DNA of 64,000 nucleotides, taken from assembly GCA_947488935.1 (NCBI GenBank), contig CANLBN010000006.1:124001-188000 (forward strand), in the 5' to 3' direction. The stretch's first letter is position 1, and every line of letters starts with the position of its first letter. Positions 18,016 to 26,595 of the stretch are shown here, one piece after another. The position numbers and the translations under genes were made by a program. The notes below the pieces were generated by a model, which saw only the letters and a list, made by a program, of their open reading frames with translations, had not been told where the DNA came from and searched no databases. The stretch comes from an uncultured Pseudomonadales bacterium. Its GTDB lineage: Bacteria; Pseudomonadota; Gammaproteobacteria; Pseudomonadales; Cellvibrionaceae.

Positions 18016-18062
18016 GGGACACTTACGATAAAGTCGCAGAACTGCCAGAACCCAATAAATAA
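18016..18062 (+). pseudogene. Orphan 3' end of a second copy of the 859-aa gene
   Basis: 18016-18093 aligns without gaps to 16000-16077, which covers the last 15 codons of the large gene, its stop, the 21-bp spacer and the first codons of the paralogue. Translated here it gives DTYDKVAELPEPNK and a stop at 18060-18062, against DTYDKVAALPEPNQ in the intact gene. The rest of the second copy is gone. This shows that paralogue 3 was once preceded by its own large gene with a slightly different C-terminus. Confidence 0.8.
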
Positions 18063-18083
18063 ATTCTTCAGGATACAACCACC

Positions 18084-18845
18084 ATGGCTTTACATTTAAA
18101 GTTAAAGGATGCTCCAAACGCAAATCAATGTAGGGGATTATTGGAAAGTTTGAAATGGTTAAGGGAGAAGCGTAAAGGTAGAATAATATATCTGTATATG
18201 TCTTTATTTATTGTTTCGCCTATTGGATTCATTACTGCTGGATTCAGCTTCGGTAATAGAACGACGACGAGATTACTCGGTGATACTCTCTCGTTATCAT
18301 TAATGTTTCTATTTATATTACTACTTACTTTCTCTCTCCTCTGGTTTATTGCACGAGAGCTTCAACTCGTCCAGCAAATATTTAGCGAGCCCATGTTTAA
18401 AGAGATTACACCCTTATTACATGCCGATGAAAAACCACTGATGATGGCCTCGGGTATTATCGCCAGCGGCCGTGTGCCTCCGTGGTTAAGTACCAGTAGT
18501 CCATCGGCATATTTTATCTTTACTAGCGATCGCATGTTAATGATCACCGTAAATAGCCTGTTTCTTACTCTATCTCAGATAAATAATCATTTAGCCAATG
18601 GCACCTTTGAGCAAGTGGTCGATACCATCTACACCGTGGATTTACTCGATAAAGACAGTATTACCTTTGGCGGCATCAATAAAAAGAGGTTTATGTTTAG
18701 TTTTTCTCATACCCAAATAAAATTAACGCCCGTGGATGAAGCCGGCTCACTCACTGTGATACTTGCCAATAAGCTTACTAAAGGCGGGCGCCTACTTAAA
18801 ATCATTCGTGACCGTTTAGAAAATGGCTATAGCAATCGTTTTTAA
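18084..18845 (+). CDS. Candidate immunity membrane protein, paralogue 3
   Basis: A 253-aa paralogue of the genes at 16068 and 16861 with the same layout: two helices (about 35-56 and 68-91) and the conserved domain containing TVDLLDKDSITFGGINKKRF, identical to paralogue 1 over this stretch. Its own upstream region copies that of paralogue 1, including AGGATA before the start and the tail of the large gene. It is therefore an orphan immunity gene kept after its toxin was lost, if the toxin-immunity reading is right. Confidence 0.55.
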   Translation: MALHLKLKDAPNANQCRGLLESLKWLREKRKGRIIYLYMSLFIVSPIGFITAGFSFGNRTTTRLLGDTLSLSLMFLFILLLTFSLLWFIARELQLVQQIFSEPMFKEITPLLHADEKPLMMASGIIASGRVPPWLSTSSPSAYFIFTSDRMLMITVNSLFLTLSQINNHLANGTFEQVVDTIYTVDLLDKDSITFGGINKKRFMFSFSHTQIKLTPVDEAGSLTVILANKLTKGGRLLKIIRDRLENGYSNRF

Positions 18846-19069
18846 TCTTAATCGCCAACGAGATCAAATAGATGAATAAGTTCGTATAGATATAAAGTTT
18901 TTAGCTACCAAACAGCTTTTGGCCATGTCGGTGATAGATCGGTTGGAATTTGCTATGATACGCAAAAGGAGGCGCATTCGTTTTTATACAAAAACACAGA
19001 GAGTTTTATAAACCAATAGTTGCGCCCTATCGACCTAACACTACCTTAAGCAACCCTATAGGCCTCAAA

Positions 19070-19462
19070 ATGAACTTTATTAAAAAAACGTTACCTCTAC
19101 TCATTGCACTTGCGGCTATTACTGCATGTAGCGATGGCGATCAGGAACCAAAGGCAACAACAAAGGTTAACAGCGAGCTAAATAGTGCCGGCGAAGATCT
19201 AAAAAGCGCAGCAGAACACACGAAAAAGGCAGCATTAGAAGCAGCCAACAACATTAAAAAAGAAGCAGAAAAAACAGCAGAGAATGCAAAAAAAGCAGTT
19301 GAAGCTGCCGCCTCAAAAGCTCAAAAAGCTGCTGCAGATGTCGTTGAATCTTCTGGTGAGCAGATACAAAAAGCAAAAAAATATGGCGCCGATACCATTG
19401 GAAATGCTGCTTCAAGTATTGAAAAAAATGTTCTAAATAAAACCGATGAAACCAATAAGTAA
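19070..19462 (+). CDS. Ala/Lys-rich lipoprotein with LEA-like helical repeats
   Basis: A 130-aa exported lipoprotein. Signal peptide with lipobox LAAITAC puts the modified Cys near residue 20. The mature part is a nearly pure charged helix of Ala, Lys and Glu with 11-residue-like periodicity (KKAALEAANNIKKEAEKTA), as in LEA-type or apolipoprotein-like proteins. A role in desiccation or envelope protection is only a guess from this composition. It is transcribed alone, with 224 bp upstream. Confidence 0.65.
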   Translation: MNFIKKTLPLLIALAAITACSDGDQEPKATTKVNSELNSAGEDLKSAAEHTKKAALEAANNIKKEAEKTAENAKKAVEAAASKAQKAAADVVESSGEQIQKAKKYGADTIGNAASSIEKNVLNKTDETNK

Positions 19463-19697
19463 TAATATCAAGGGAAGGCTTACACCTATTCTTTATAAAA
19501 ACCAAAGCCTTCCCTACCCCTTAATATACCCAGCCAACAGGTTCATCTGGTTGTATCTGATCTGGCATACCGCCTATAGTAAATAACCACTTTATACGCT
19601 TGACACAGATTAAGGCAATGTATTAACTTGCTTGTTCTGCTCAGATAGATGAGTGATATATAAATATAATAACACTCAGTAAAGGAATGAGTCTCTC

Positions 19698-21134
19698 GTG
19701 GTAATTATCCCTACAGAAAAGCGCTTTGATTGGAATTACGCCCCTGTCATTCTTTTTGCTATTGTGCTCATTAATATACTTATTTTCTTTTTTTATCAGT
19801 CTGGCGATAACGAGAAGTATGAAAAAGCTTTTTACTCCTACCAAACTAACGATTTTCTAAAAATTGAATGGCCATTTTTCAAAAAGTACCTCTCCGAAAA
19901 AGGTGAGCAAAAATCACTCAAAGAATTTGAACATCTCTTTGATGAGAACATGCATGGTGACCTGAGCTTTCAAATTATTCTTCGATTGGATTTTTATGAC
20001 TATTTACTATCCCAAAAAGAACTACAAACATACCTTACCTCAAACGATATCGGCGACTGGCATATAACACGAGAGCAAATCCATAAAGACATCCAGTCAA
20101 CCAGTACATCTGCTTTTGGTTTAACACCGTCGGACACCAAAATTTTAAACTTGCTAAGCCATCAATTTTTGCATGGAGATATCATGCACTTATTAGGCAA
20201 TATGTTCTTTTTAATTATTTGTGGCTTTGCTGTAGAGGCCGCCATAGGGCGCTGGCGCTTTCTTGCGTTCTATTTGGTTTCTGGCGTAGCCGGCGGGTTA
20301 CTACATATTGCATTCAACCTTAAAGAAGTAGCGCCTCTTGTCGGTGCGTCTGGAGCCATATCGGGCATTATGGCCATGTACCTCGGTTTATTCCGCCTTA
20401 AAAAGATCGAGTTTTTTTATTGGTTTTTTATCTTTGTTGGCTATTTTAAAGCGCCGGCCCTATTTATATTATTCTTTTATATTGGCAAAGAGGTTGTTCA
20501 ATTTTTAAGTGACTCGGGGTCTAATGTAGCCTTTATGGCACATGCTGGGGGTTTTGTGAGCGGCAGCTTGTTAATAGCTGCATGTTACTTTTTTATACCC
20601 AAGGTATTTAACAAAACCTATATAGAAGAAGACCAATCCATCGACCCGATACAAGAAAAGCTATCGACTATTTATGAGTTTATAGCGAAATATCAATTTG
20701 ATGCAGCAGAGAAAGCCCTAGCCCGAGCCATAGCAGAAACAGGCAAAAGCTTTGATTTTTCGGTATTGCAATATAATTTAGCCAAAATCAAAAATAACAA
20801 TAGCCATGTACAATATGCATTAGATATTTTTAACAATAAACGGCCTACACGCCAAGAGGTCAAAAAAATAGAACACGTATGGACAGAAAACCCAGACTTG
20901 CATGAGCAATTAAACCAAGACCAAATAATAAAAGTAGGCATGCATCTCTTATCTCTCCCTAACCCAGAGCCTGCTGCAAAAATTTGTGACCGCCTTGTAG
21001 AGAAACAATGTAGCGATTTATCTTTAGGTATTCTTGCTCAAAAATTATCCATCGCTTTTGGCGAAGCCAATAATAGTAAAAGAAAGCAAAACTATGAATC
21101 TATCTCTAAAGATATACTCGCGAGAGATATGTAA
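19698..21134 (+). CDS. Rhomboid-family intramembrane serine protease
   Basis: A 478-aa membrane protein. After an N-terminal helix (~14-33) and a ~100-residue soluble insert come the rhomboid helices: FLHGDIMHLLGNMFF (the conserved His/Asn segment), the catalytic Ser 218 in GASGAISG, and His 282 in MAHAGGF. From ~300 the C-terminal 180 residues are soluble and helical, probably TPR-like. The start is GTG 19698, with AAAGGA about ten bases upstream. The stop overlaps the next gene's start (TAATG), so the two proteins are translationally coupled. Family role: cleavage of transmembrane proteins within the membrane; the substrate is unknown. Confidence 0.88.
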   Translation: MVIIPTEKRFDWNYAPVILFAIVLINILIFFFYQSGDNEKYEKAFYSYQTNDFLKIEWPFFKKYLSEKGEQKSLKEFEHLFDENMHGDLSFQIILRLDFYDYLLSQKELQTYLTSNDIGDWHITREQIHKDIQSTSTSAFGLTPSDTKILNLLSHQFLHGDIMHLLGNMFFLIICGFAVEAAIGRWRFLAFYLVSGVAGGLLHIAFNLKEVAPLVGASGAISGIMAMYLGLFRLKKIEFFYWFFIFVGYFKAPALFILFFYIGKEVVQFLSDSGSNVAFMAHAGGFVSGSLLIAACYFFIPKVFNKTYIEEDQSIDPIQEKLSTIYEFIAKYQFDAAEKALARAIAETGKSFDFSVLQYNLAKIKNNNSHVQYALDIFNNKRPTRQEVKKIEHVWTENPDLHEQLNQDQIIKVGMHLLSLPNPEPAAKICDRLVEKQCSDLSLGILAQKLSIAFGEANNSKRKQNYESISKDILARDM

Positions 21135-22615
21135 TGGAATACTGTAAATACCACCCCTTAGTCCCCGCGACTTATCACTGCGACTATTGCTGTATTCAAC
21201 AGTGTGACAATTGCATTAACGAAGATAATAAGCGGCAAAGTACACGCTGCTTTATTTGTGGCAGCGACGTAGAAAGCCTAGGAGGGCGTTATACTGCAGA
21301 GCCTTTTTGGCGACGATTGCAAGAAAGCTTTCGCTACCCATTAAATATCGACACAGTGATTTTAATTGTAGGGTTCGCTTGTTTATCAGTTGTTGTTTCC
21401 TTTTTACCTTTTGCGATTATTTGGCAAATAATGTTAACCGGTACTTTTATGAAGTACTGCTTTACCTGCCTTGAAAAAACAGCCAAAGGGTCATTTAAAG
21501 CACCCGATATTACAGCAGCCTACGGTGGCGGCCTTATTATTGCGATACAGTTAATAGCCATGCTTGTTATTATTGCAGGTGCAGCCTTTTACATTAACCT
21601 TTGGCTTGGTATAGAGGTGGCAGCACTATTTGGCGGTATTGTCATGTGTTGTATTCCAGCAATACTCATTAATTTTGCCTTAACGCAAAATATTCTCAGT
21701 GGTATTAACCCACTAAAAATTATTTATCTTATCACTGCCGTTGGCCTACCCTATGGGCTGCTTTTAGCACTAATGATGGTAATGGTAGGCTCCGTTGGTG
21801 TTATCAGCCAAATTATTGGATATAAACTTTCTTTTTTAACGATTGTTTTACAGTTTTCTATCTTCAATTATTACACTATTGTCACCTTCAGTATTATGGG
21901 TTACATGATTTTTCAGTATCAAGCGCAGCTTGGGTTTATTGCTCAAGAGGATAAAAAAACAAATACGCATATCCGCTCAGATATCGAACGCGCACTGGTT
22001 AATATCGAAATTCATATAAAAGAAGGTGACTATAATAAAGCTATTAAGCTTTTTTATAGCACAATCAAACAAAACCCTAACGATAAAAAGGTTTGTAACA
22101 AGTACTTTGATTTTTTAATCGCTATTAAAGACAAAAAACTCATAGAAGAGTACGCCTCCTTTTACTTCGAGTTTTTGCATCAATCCCATAACGAAGACCT
22201 AATCAACCGCTCCTACAAAAAAATACTACTGGCACACCCAAATTATATGCCGGATACCGCAGTAGATAGACTAATGTTGGCTAAAGAGTGCAAACAAAGC
22301 GGCGATTCACGCACGGCCGTTAAGCTACTTAACGGCATTGGCAAGGCCTTCCCTAACTTTAAAGATCTTGGTGCCGCTTATGAATTAATGTCCGAAGCAT
22401 TACTAGATATACCCAAAATGGCAGATAAAGCCGACCATTTTTTAACGCTCAGCAAGCGCTTTAGCCAGGCCGAACATAAAAAAACCATAGTGAAAACACA
22501 CAGCAAGAGAATACCACCAAAAAATTTAGATAATAAAAGCCCAATAAATATTGATGATAAAAGCACCGAAAAAGACAATACGTTGAATTATGATGGCGGC
22601 ATTGATTTTAATTGA
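21134..22615 (+). CDS. Zinc-finger (B-box-like), multi-helix membrane protein with TPR-like tail
   Basis: A 493-aa protein not recognised as a named family. Residues 1-50 carry Cys/His pairs (CKYHPLV, CDYCCIQQCDNC, CFICGS) as in B-box or zinc-ribbon fingers. Residues ~75-270 hold about five or six hydrophobic helices resembling a Yip1-like bundle. Residues ~285-440 are soluble helices, TPR-like (EGDYNKAIKLFYSTIKQNPND). It starts inside the stop codon of the rhomboid gene and shares the TPR-like tail with it, so the two probably act together in the membrane. A substrate or regulator role is inference. Confidence 0.6.
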   Translation: MEYCKYHPLVPATYHCDYCCIQQCDNCINEDNKRQSTRCFICGSDVESLGGRYTAEPFWRRLQESFRYPLNIDTVILIVGFACLSVVVSFLPFAIIWQIMLTGTFMKYCFTCLEKTAKGSFKAPDITAAYGGGLIIAIQLIAMLVIIAGAAFYINLWLGIEVAALFGGIVMCCIPAILINFALTQNILSGINPLKIIYLITAVGLPYGLLLALMMVMVGSVGVISQIIGYKLSFLTIVLQFSIFNYYTIVTFSIMGYMIFQYQAQLGFIAQEDKKTNTHIRSDIERALVNIEIHIKEGDYNKAIKLFYSTIKQNPNDKKVCNKYFDFLIAIKDKKLIEEYASFYFEFLHQSHNEDLINRSYKKILLAHPNYMPDTAVDRLMLAKECKQSGDSRTAVKLLNGIGKAFPNFKDLGAAYELMSEALLDIPKMADKADHFLTLSKRFSQAEHKKTIVKTHSKRIPPKNLDNKSPINIDDKSTEKDNTLNYDGGIDFN

Positions 22616-22762
22616 CAACAACGTAAAACCGACGCAACTATTTAATTCACTGAATTTAGTGCTTTTTCCATAAAGGGTGGATACATCAGTTTTTAGTAGA
22701 CTGTAGACATGTTATTAAACAAGGGAGCATCTATAAAATGCTTCAATACTCATCAGCATTCT

Positions 22763-22783
22763 GGCTGCATTTTTCGTGCAGCC
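22763..22783. terminator. Hairpin between convergent genes
   Basis: GGCTGCA (22763-22769) pairs with TGCAGCC (22777-22783) across a 7-nt loop. It lies between two converging genes and could stop transcription from either side, though neither side has a strong T tract. Confidence 0.35.
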
Positions 22784-22802
22784 ATATTAAACTAATTAGG
22801 CG

Positions 22803-23558
22803 TTATGATAAAAGTGGATTAATATTCATGCCGCCGTCGATATTATATTCACCACCGGTTATAAATGACGCGTCATCTGATGCTAAGAAAGCTACCAAGT
22901 TAGCTATGTCTTCAGGCTGGCCAAAACGCTTTAGTGGAATTCTGCTTTGCATGGCGGCAGCAAAGTCATTTAATTGTTCTTCTGGCATCCCCGTTTTTTC
23001 GAAAATTGGGGTAGCAACAGGCCCTGGGTTGACGGCATTGACTCTGATTTTTCTTGGGGCCAACTCGCTAGCAGTGGTTCGAGTGTAGGAGTTCATCGCT
23101 GCCTTTGATGCGGCGTAAATGGCGGTATTAGGCATGCCTGTGTAAGCGTTAATCGATGACAAATTAATGATAGATGCGCCGTCCATTAATATAGGGAGAA
23201 ATTTTTCAACGGTAAACACGGCTCCCTTAAAGTTAATGTCCATTAGGTCATCATATACATTTTCGGTAATTTGGCCGACAGGAGCAGGAATAAAAACCCC
23301 TGCATTTACAAATAAGATATTGAGCTGACCAAATTCACTGGTTACTTGTTTAACCAAGTTATCTATTGCCGACAAGTCTTTTACATCAGCAACAATACCT
23401 TTTACACCTCACTCATTTGCAGCAGCCATTACTCTCTCTTCTGACCTACCGGTAATGATTACATTGGCTCCATTAGCCTTAAATTTCTTCGCTGTTGCAT
23501 AGCCTATACCACTGTTACCTCCAGTAACTACTGCAGTTTTTCCGGATAAATCATTCAC
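22803..23558 (-). pseudogene. Short-chain dehydrogenase/reductase broken by an in-frame TGA
   Basis: Read from GTG 23558 (preceded by AAGAGG) the frame gives a full 251-codon SDR: cofactor motif TGGNSGIG, then a TGA at 23411-23409 (codon 50), then the rest in the same frame, with FVNAG, the catalytic YAASK and NPGPVATP. Length and motifs are those of a classical NAD(P)H-dependent reductase. Only the single stop breaks it; a minor restart at TTG 23375 would lack the cofactor fold. It is therefore a recent nonsense mutant, a sequencing error, or less likely a read-through codon. It is divergent from a TetR regulator, its likely controller. Confidence 0.8.
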
Positions 23559-23598
23559 TTTTTTGAACCTCTTAAGTCTGTTTGTTGATTAATTAAAT

Positions 23599-23626
23599 TT
23601 TGTACCAATCGGTAAGAAATTGACAA
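23599..23626 (-). promoter_or_regulatory. Predicted promoter of the SDR gene
   Basis: On the minus strand TTGTCA (23626-23621) is followed after 16 bp by TACAAA (23604-23599). The -35 box overlaps that of the divergent tetR promoter, and an operator-like site lies in the spacer. Confidence 0.4.
23603..23614. promoter_or_regulatory. TetR operator candidate 1
   Basis: TACCAATCGGTA has TACC/GGTA dyad arms. It overlaps the spacer and -10 of the minus-strand SDR promoter and matches the site at 23631 at 10 of 12 positions. Confidence 0.5.
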
Positions 23627-23648
23627 TCTATACTCATCGGTACATAAT
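23620..23648 (+). promoter_or_regulatory. Predicted promoter of the tetR gene
   Basis: TTGACA (23620-23625), a 17-bp spacer, then CATAAT (23643-23648), a near-consensus sigma-70 promoter about 38 bp before the start codon. Confidence 0.6.
23631..23642. promoter_or_regulatory. TetR operator candidate 2
   Basis: TACTCATCGGTA fills the spacer just before the -10 box of the tetR promoter. It is a direct repeat of the site at 23603, 28 bp apart centre to centre. Confidence 0.5.
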
Positions 23649-23685
23649 TGCAAGCAGATAACAAACACCATTGAGAGTAGTAAAA

Positions 23686-24279
23686 ATGAAAGCTGGCCGT
23701 CACCGTTGTTTTGACAAAGAAATTGCACTAGAGCAAGCGATGGACGTATTTTGGACCAACGGTTTTGCTGGAACCTCTATGTCAGACCTAACCACCGCCA
23801 TGGGCATTAATAAACCCAGTTTATATTCGGCCTTTGGCAATAAAGAAAAACTGTATAAAAGCACCTTAGAACGGTACGTTCAAAAATATGGAGCGATCCA
23901 TGCCGAACAGCTTTTTTTAGAAGGCAAGAGCTTTAATGAAAGGCTGAGGAGCTACTTAACGTCTATTGCTCAGATGGCAACAGAGCCGAAGTTACCCGGC
24001 GGTTGCTTCGTTTGTTTAAGTACTTGTGAAATGGATGGAGCTAGTATTCCCGTTGATGCTATGCAGACTATATTTAAAATAAACCAAGTAACAAATTCCT
24101 CTTTGACAGATTTTTTTAAAAGCGAAATAGCCGCAGGTAATGTCAGTAGCGAGCGCTCGCCCAATATCATGGCAAATTACATTATGTCACTGCAATTTGG
24201 CTTAGCGGTTATGGCTAGAAGTGGCGCTAAAATTTCAGAACTAGACGAAATCATCACACTGTCTACAGAACAATTTTAA
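23686..24279 (+). CDS. TetR family transcriptional regulator
   Basis: A 197-aa DNA-binding repressor. The N-terminal helix-turn-helix is typical: ALEQAMDVFWTNGFAGTSM then LTTAMGINKPSLYSAFGNKE; the C-terminal part (~75-195) is the helical ligand/dimerisation domain, of the YcdC/AcrR-like type with a conserved GGCFVC segment. ATG 23686 is preferred over TTG 23671 because GAGAG stands eight bases upstream. It likely represses itself and the divergent SDR gene through the two sites at 23603 and 23631. The following DOPA-dioxygenase-like gene, 30 bp downstream, is probably cotranscribed. Confidence 0.9.
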   Translation: MKAGRHRCFDKEIALEQAMDVFWTNGFAGTSMSDLTTAMGINKPSLYSAFGNKEKLYKSTLERYVQKYGAIHAEQLFLEGKSFNERLRSYLTSIAQMATEPKLPGGCFVCLSTCEMDGASIPVDAMQTIFKINQVTNSSLTDFFKSEIAAGNVSSERSPNIMANYIMSLQFGLAVMARSGAKISELDEIITLSTEQF

Positions 24280-24309
24280 CGCCAAACTTATTGCACAAGG
24301 AAAACACAA

Positions 24310-24666
24310 ATGGCTGAAATTAAACGCCCAGTAAATATCCACAAGTATTATCATGCCCACCCCTATTTCAATAGCCAAACGTTGCAGTTTGCAAGTAAGT
24401 TTTGTGAAAAAGCAGGGACACTTTTTGATGTGAGAGTAGGTAGAGTTCATCAAAAGCCGGTAGGCCCACACCCAGAATGGAGCTGCCAAATAAGTTTTTC
24501 TGATAAAGATTTTGACCAATTTGTTCCATGGCTCGAGCAAAACCGCAATGGTCTTACCGTCTTTGTCCATGGAGTCAGCGGCAATGGTCTTAAAGATCAT
24601 ACTGATCATGCTTATTGGTTAGGTGATAGCGCCCAACTCAATCTAGCTATGTTTATCGCTGAGTAA
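24310..24666 (+). CDS. DOPA 4,5-dioxygenase family protein
   Basis: A 118-aa soluble protein of the small aromatic-ring-cleavage dioxygenase family first known from fungal DOPA dioxygenase. The His-rich motifs expected for the family are visible: KYYHAHPYF near residue 15, GRVHQKPVGPHPEW near 45-60, and FVHGVSGNGLKDHTDHAYWL near 85-105. Natural substrates of bacterial members are mostly unknown. AAGGA precedes the ATG. Cotranscription with tetR suggests it belongs to the same aromatic or aldehyde stress response as the broken SDR. Confidence 0.85.
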   Translation: MAEIKRPVNIHKYYHAHPYFNSQTLQFASKFCEKAGTLFDVRVGRVHQKPVGPHPEWSCQISFSDKDFDQFVPWLEQNRNGLTVFVHGVSGNGLKDHTDHAYWLGDSAQLNLAMFIAE

Positions 24667-24744
24667 ATAAGACGTTAGGACAGCATAATATTCATTATTT
24701 CAACCTTATTTGTTAGATCAACTAATTAGTGTTACATAAGAGCT

Positions 24745-25335
24745 TCAGTACTCCCCCATATAGTCTTTTCTTTTTTTAACATCTATCGTCAACCCTATCA
24801 CCTTCTCAATATCCAGTATTATTTCAGCCAATAACTCTCGACCATCATGATCAAGTAAAAAATGCATTACATTCAGAGATTTCTCAAGTTTGTTACTGTA
24901 GATAGTCAAATGGGCTTGAGCTTCGTTAGTTGTTTTACCATCAGGTGTCGTCCAAAATATCTCTGAACTGGAAAAGTCACCTAATTGATATTCTGATTTC
25001 CACACTACATACTTTTTGTTGAAGAAGTCTATATAAGCAACTCGGCGAACCAGCCCGTCAGCGATGTAGAGTTCTCTTCGGCAAAATAAGCAGTAAAATG
25101 CTACCGGTAAAAAAATTAAACTAAGTGATTTTTGCGATAAAGTCTCCTCAAATAAAAACCCAAGCCCAAATATTAAAAAAAGGAAGCCGATAAGAGCAAA
25201 AAGACCATTTTTAAGAGGGCTTAAAGAAGTAATTTTTAGAAGAGAATTTTCACTTATATAGTAATCTTGTTTGGTATATTTATTTTTTTGATCAATTCGA
25301 GTTAACGTATCGAGATCTGTATATATTGATTTCAT
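24745..25335 (-). CDS. Hypothetical membrane protein
   Basis: A 196-aa protein, unrecognised. Polar first ~35 residues, two adjacent hydrophobic helices (about 42-62 and 70-85), then a ~110-residue cytoplasmic domain with YVVWKSEYQLGDFSSSEIFW. This is a two-helix plus beta-domain layout common in small bacterial envelope proteins. It may share a unit with the DUF3592 gene upstream (25417-25938), 81 bp away. Confidence 0.5.
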   Translation of the reverse strand: MKSIYTDLDTLTRIDQKNKYTKQDYYISENSLLKITSLSPLKNGLFALIGFLFLIFGLGFLFEETLSQKSLSLIFLPVAFYCLFCRRELYIADGLVRRVAYIDFFNKKYVVWKSEYQLGDFSSSEIFWTTPDGKTTNEAQAHLTIYSNKLEKSLNVMHFLLDHDGRELLAEIILDIEKVIGLTIDVKKRKDYMGEY

Positions 25336-25416
25336 ATTTATGTGCTGACCTGTTTTCTGAACTATTCGTTGAACTATATGCTGAGCTTCCCTGAGTTTGT
25401 TAGAGCAACAACCTAC

Positions 25417-25938
25417 TCACTTTATATACTTTTTAAATCTTGGAACATTTATTCCTAACCACATAAATATCGAACCGATGAAGGCTAAAAAGATACATGA
25501 GAGTATTCTTTTGAACAGAGAAAACTCTTCCCATATTAACATCGACCGACTGGGGTCTTCAGGGTCGTAAAAGACATTAATTCTACCACTAGGAGGTTCT
25601 AACTGTTGCAAGCGCCTCGTTGCTGCATCTTGGTCGATTGTGGGCCGAGTGTCTGATAAGTTCGAGCTGATTCGATCGTTGTTATACTCTTTGCCTGCAA
25701 CAGAGTATTGATATTCGATTATAAGTTTATAATTTCTGTAACTCCCTTTACCGGTAGTCCAAGACTTGAAGTCAATCGAAGTAACAGAACCTTTTGTGCT
25801 AGGCCAGTTTTTTGAACTGTTGGTGAACTCGTTAATTCTGATTCCTGTAAATACATAACCTACAGCGTAGCCATAAATTGCTATGGAGACAACTATTAAG
25901 AATATCCTACCAAATTTAAGTCGAGTACCTCTTTTCAT
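25417..25938 (-). CDS. DUF3592 domain membrane protein
   Basis: A 173-aa protein with helix ~10-32, an extracytoplasmic DUF3592 domain (WPSTKGSVTSIDF, IEYQYSVAGKEYNNDRIS, INVFYDPEDPSRSMLI) and a C-terminal helix ~143-163. The V-x-x-x-x-W-P-x-x-x-G start and Y-x-P-x-x-P loop are family landmarks. Function is unknown. It is one of several DUF3592-type genes in this window. Confidence 0.75.
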   Translation of the reverse strand: MKRGTRLKFGRIFLIVVSIAIYGYAVGYVFTGIRINEFTNSSKNWPSTKGSVTSIDFKSWTTGKGSYRNYKLIIEYQYSVAGKEYNNDRISSNLSDTRPTIDQDAATRRLQQLEPPSGRINVFYDPEDPSRSMLIWEEFSLFKRILSCIFLAFIGSIFMWLGINVPRFKKYIK

Positions 25939-26052
25939 TTGAGTCTCTTATCGTTGTTAATTGTAGGCTACACATATTTTAGGGATGAGATTAACTACGC
26001 CTGTTAAGTTTGATCTAAAATACCATTTCAGTACATTTTTTTAACATATAAC

Positions 26053-26595
26053 TCAAGTGCTGTAATTTTTTTTAAGCAATGACAATGCTTTAAGGCATTT
26101 TTTCTTATTAATAAATGCACTTGATATACCCACAGTATACCAATCCCCGACATCTAGGCTAGTCAGTAAACTCTCTGGAAAATACTGATTAATGGCTCGG
26201 ATATTATTAACTTTTATTTGGATCGTTACAGCAGCACCAACACCCTTTCCCGTTCGAACCTTTCCCAACTCGATGTCATTAACATCACACCACTCAACAA
26301 ACAAAAACTCATGATCGCATTGTTGACCAAACGGGCACAGGAAGAAAACTCCACAGATATCAGCCTTTAACAGCACAATCGCTGGCAACCAAAAGGTTTT
26401 TATTCCAACAGCAAGTGCGACTAAAGAAAACACATAAATAACATATTTAATGACCAGTGGCCCAGCGGGTACGACCGAATCATAATAATACGCAAATGCA
26501 AAAAAACTTAGACTCAGCAGCACACTAAAACCCGCCAAGACTTGCAGTGCCAGCTTTGGTACTTTATAAATCAATTCGTCAGTGGTAGTTTTCAT
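26053..26595 (-). CDS. Hypothetical membrane protein preceded by an 8-bp repeat tract
   Basis: A 180-aa protein, unrecognised. Two hydrophobic helices (about 17-36 and 45-78, the second possibly double) precede a ~95-residue soluble domain (CDVNDIELGKVRTGKGVGAAV). Cys residues cluster at CGVFFLCPFGQQCDHE. The start at 26595 lies 38 bp from a tract of 8-bp repeats in its leader or promoter, so its expression may vary with repeat number. Confidence 0.5.
   Translation of the reverse strand: MKTTTDELIYKVPKLALQVLAGFSVLLSLSFFAFAYYYDSVVPAGPLVIKYVIYVFSLVALAVGIKTFWLPAIVLLKADICGVFFLCPFGQQCDHEFLFVEWCDVNDIELGKVRTGKGVGAAVTIQIKVNNIRAINQYFPESLLTSLDVGDWYTVGISSAFINKKKCLKALSLLKKNYST

Larger units (their letters stand above)
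17623..18083. other. Rearranged spacer between immunity paralogues 2 and 3
   Basis: 461 bp without a convincing gene. Its right part holds a 13-bp-arm hairpin at 17976-18006 and then a 3' scrap of a second copy of the large gene (18016-18062). The left part includes several short Cys-rich reading frames but none with a plausible start. The whole looks like debris from duplication and deletion. Confidence 0.55.
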
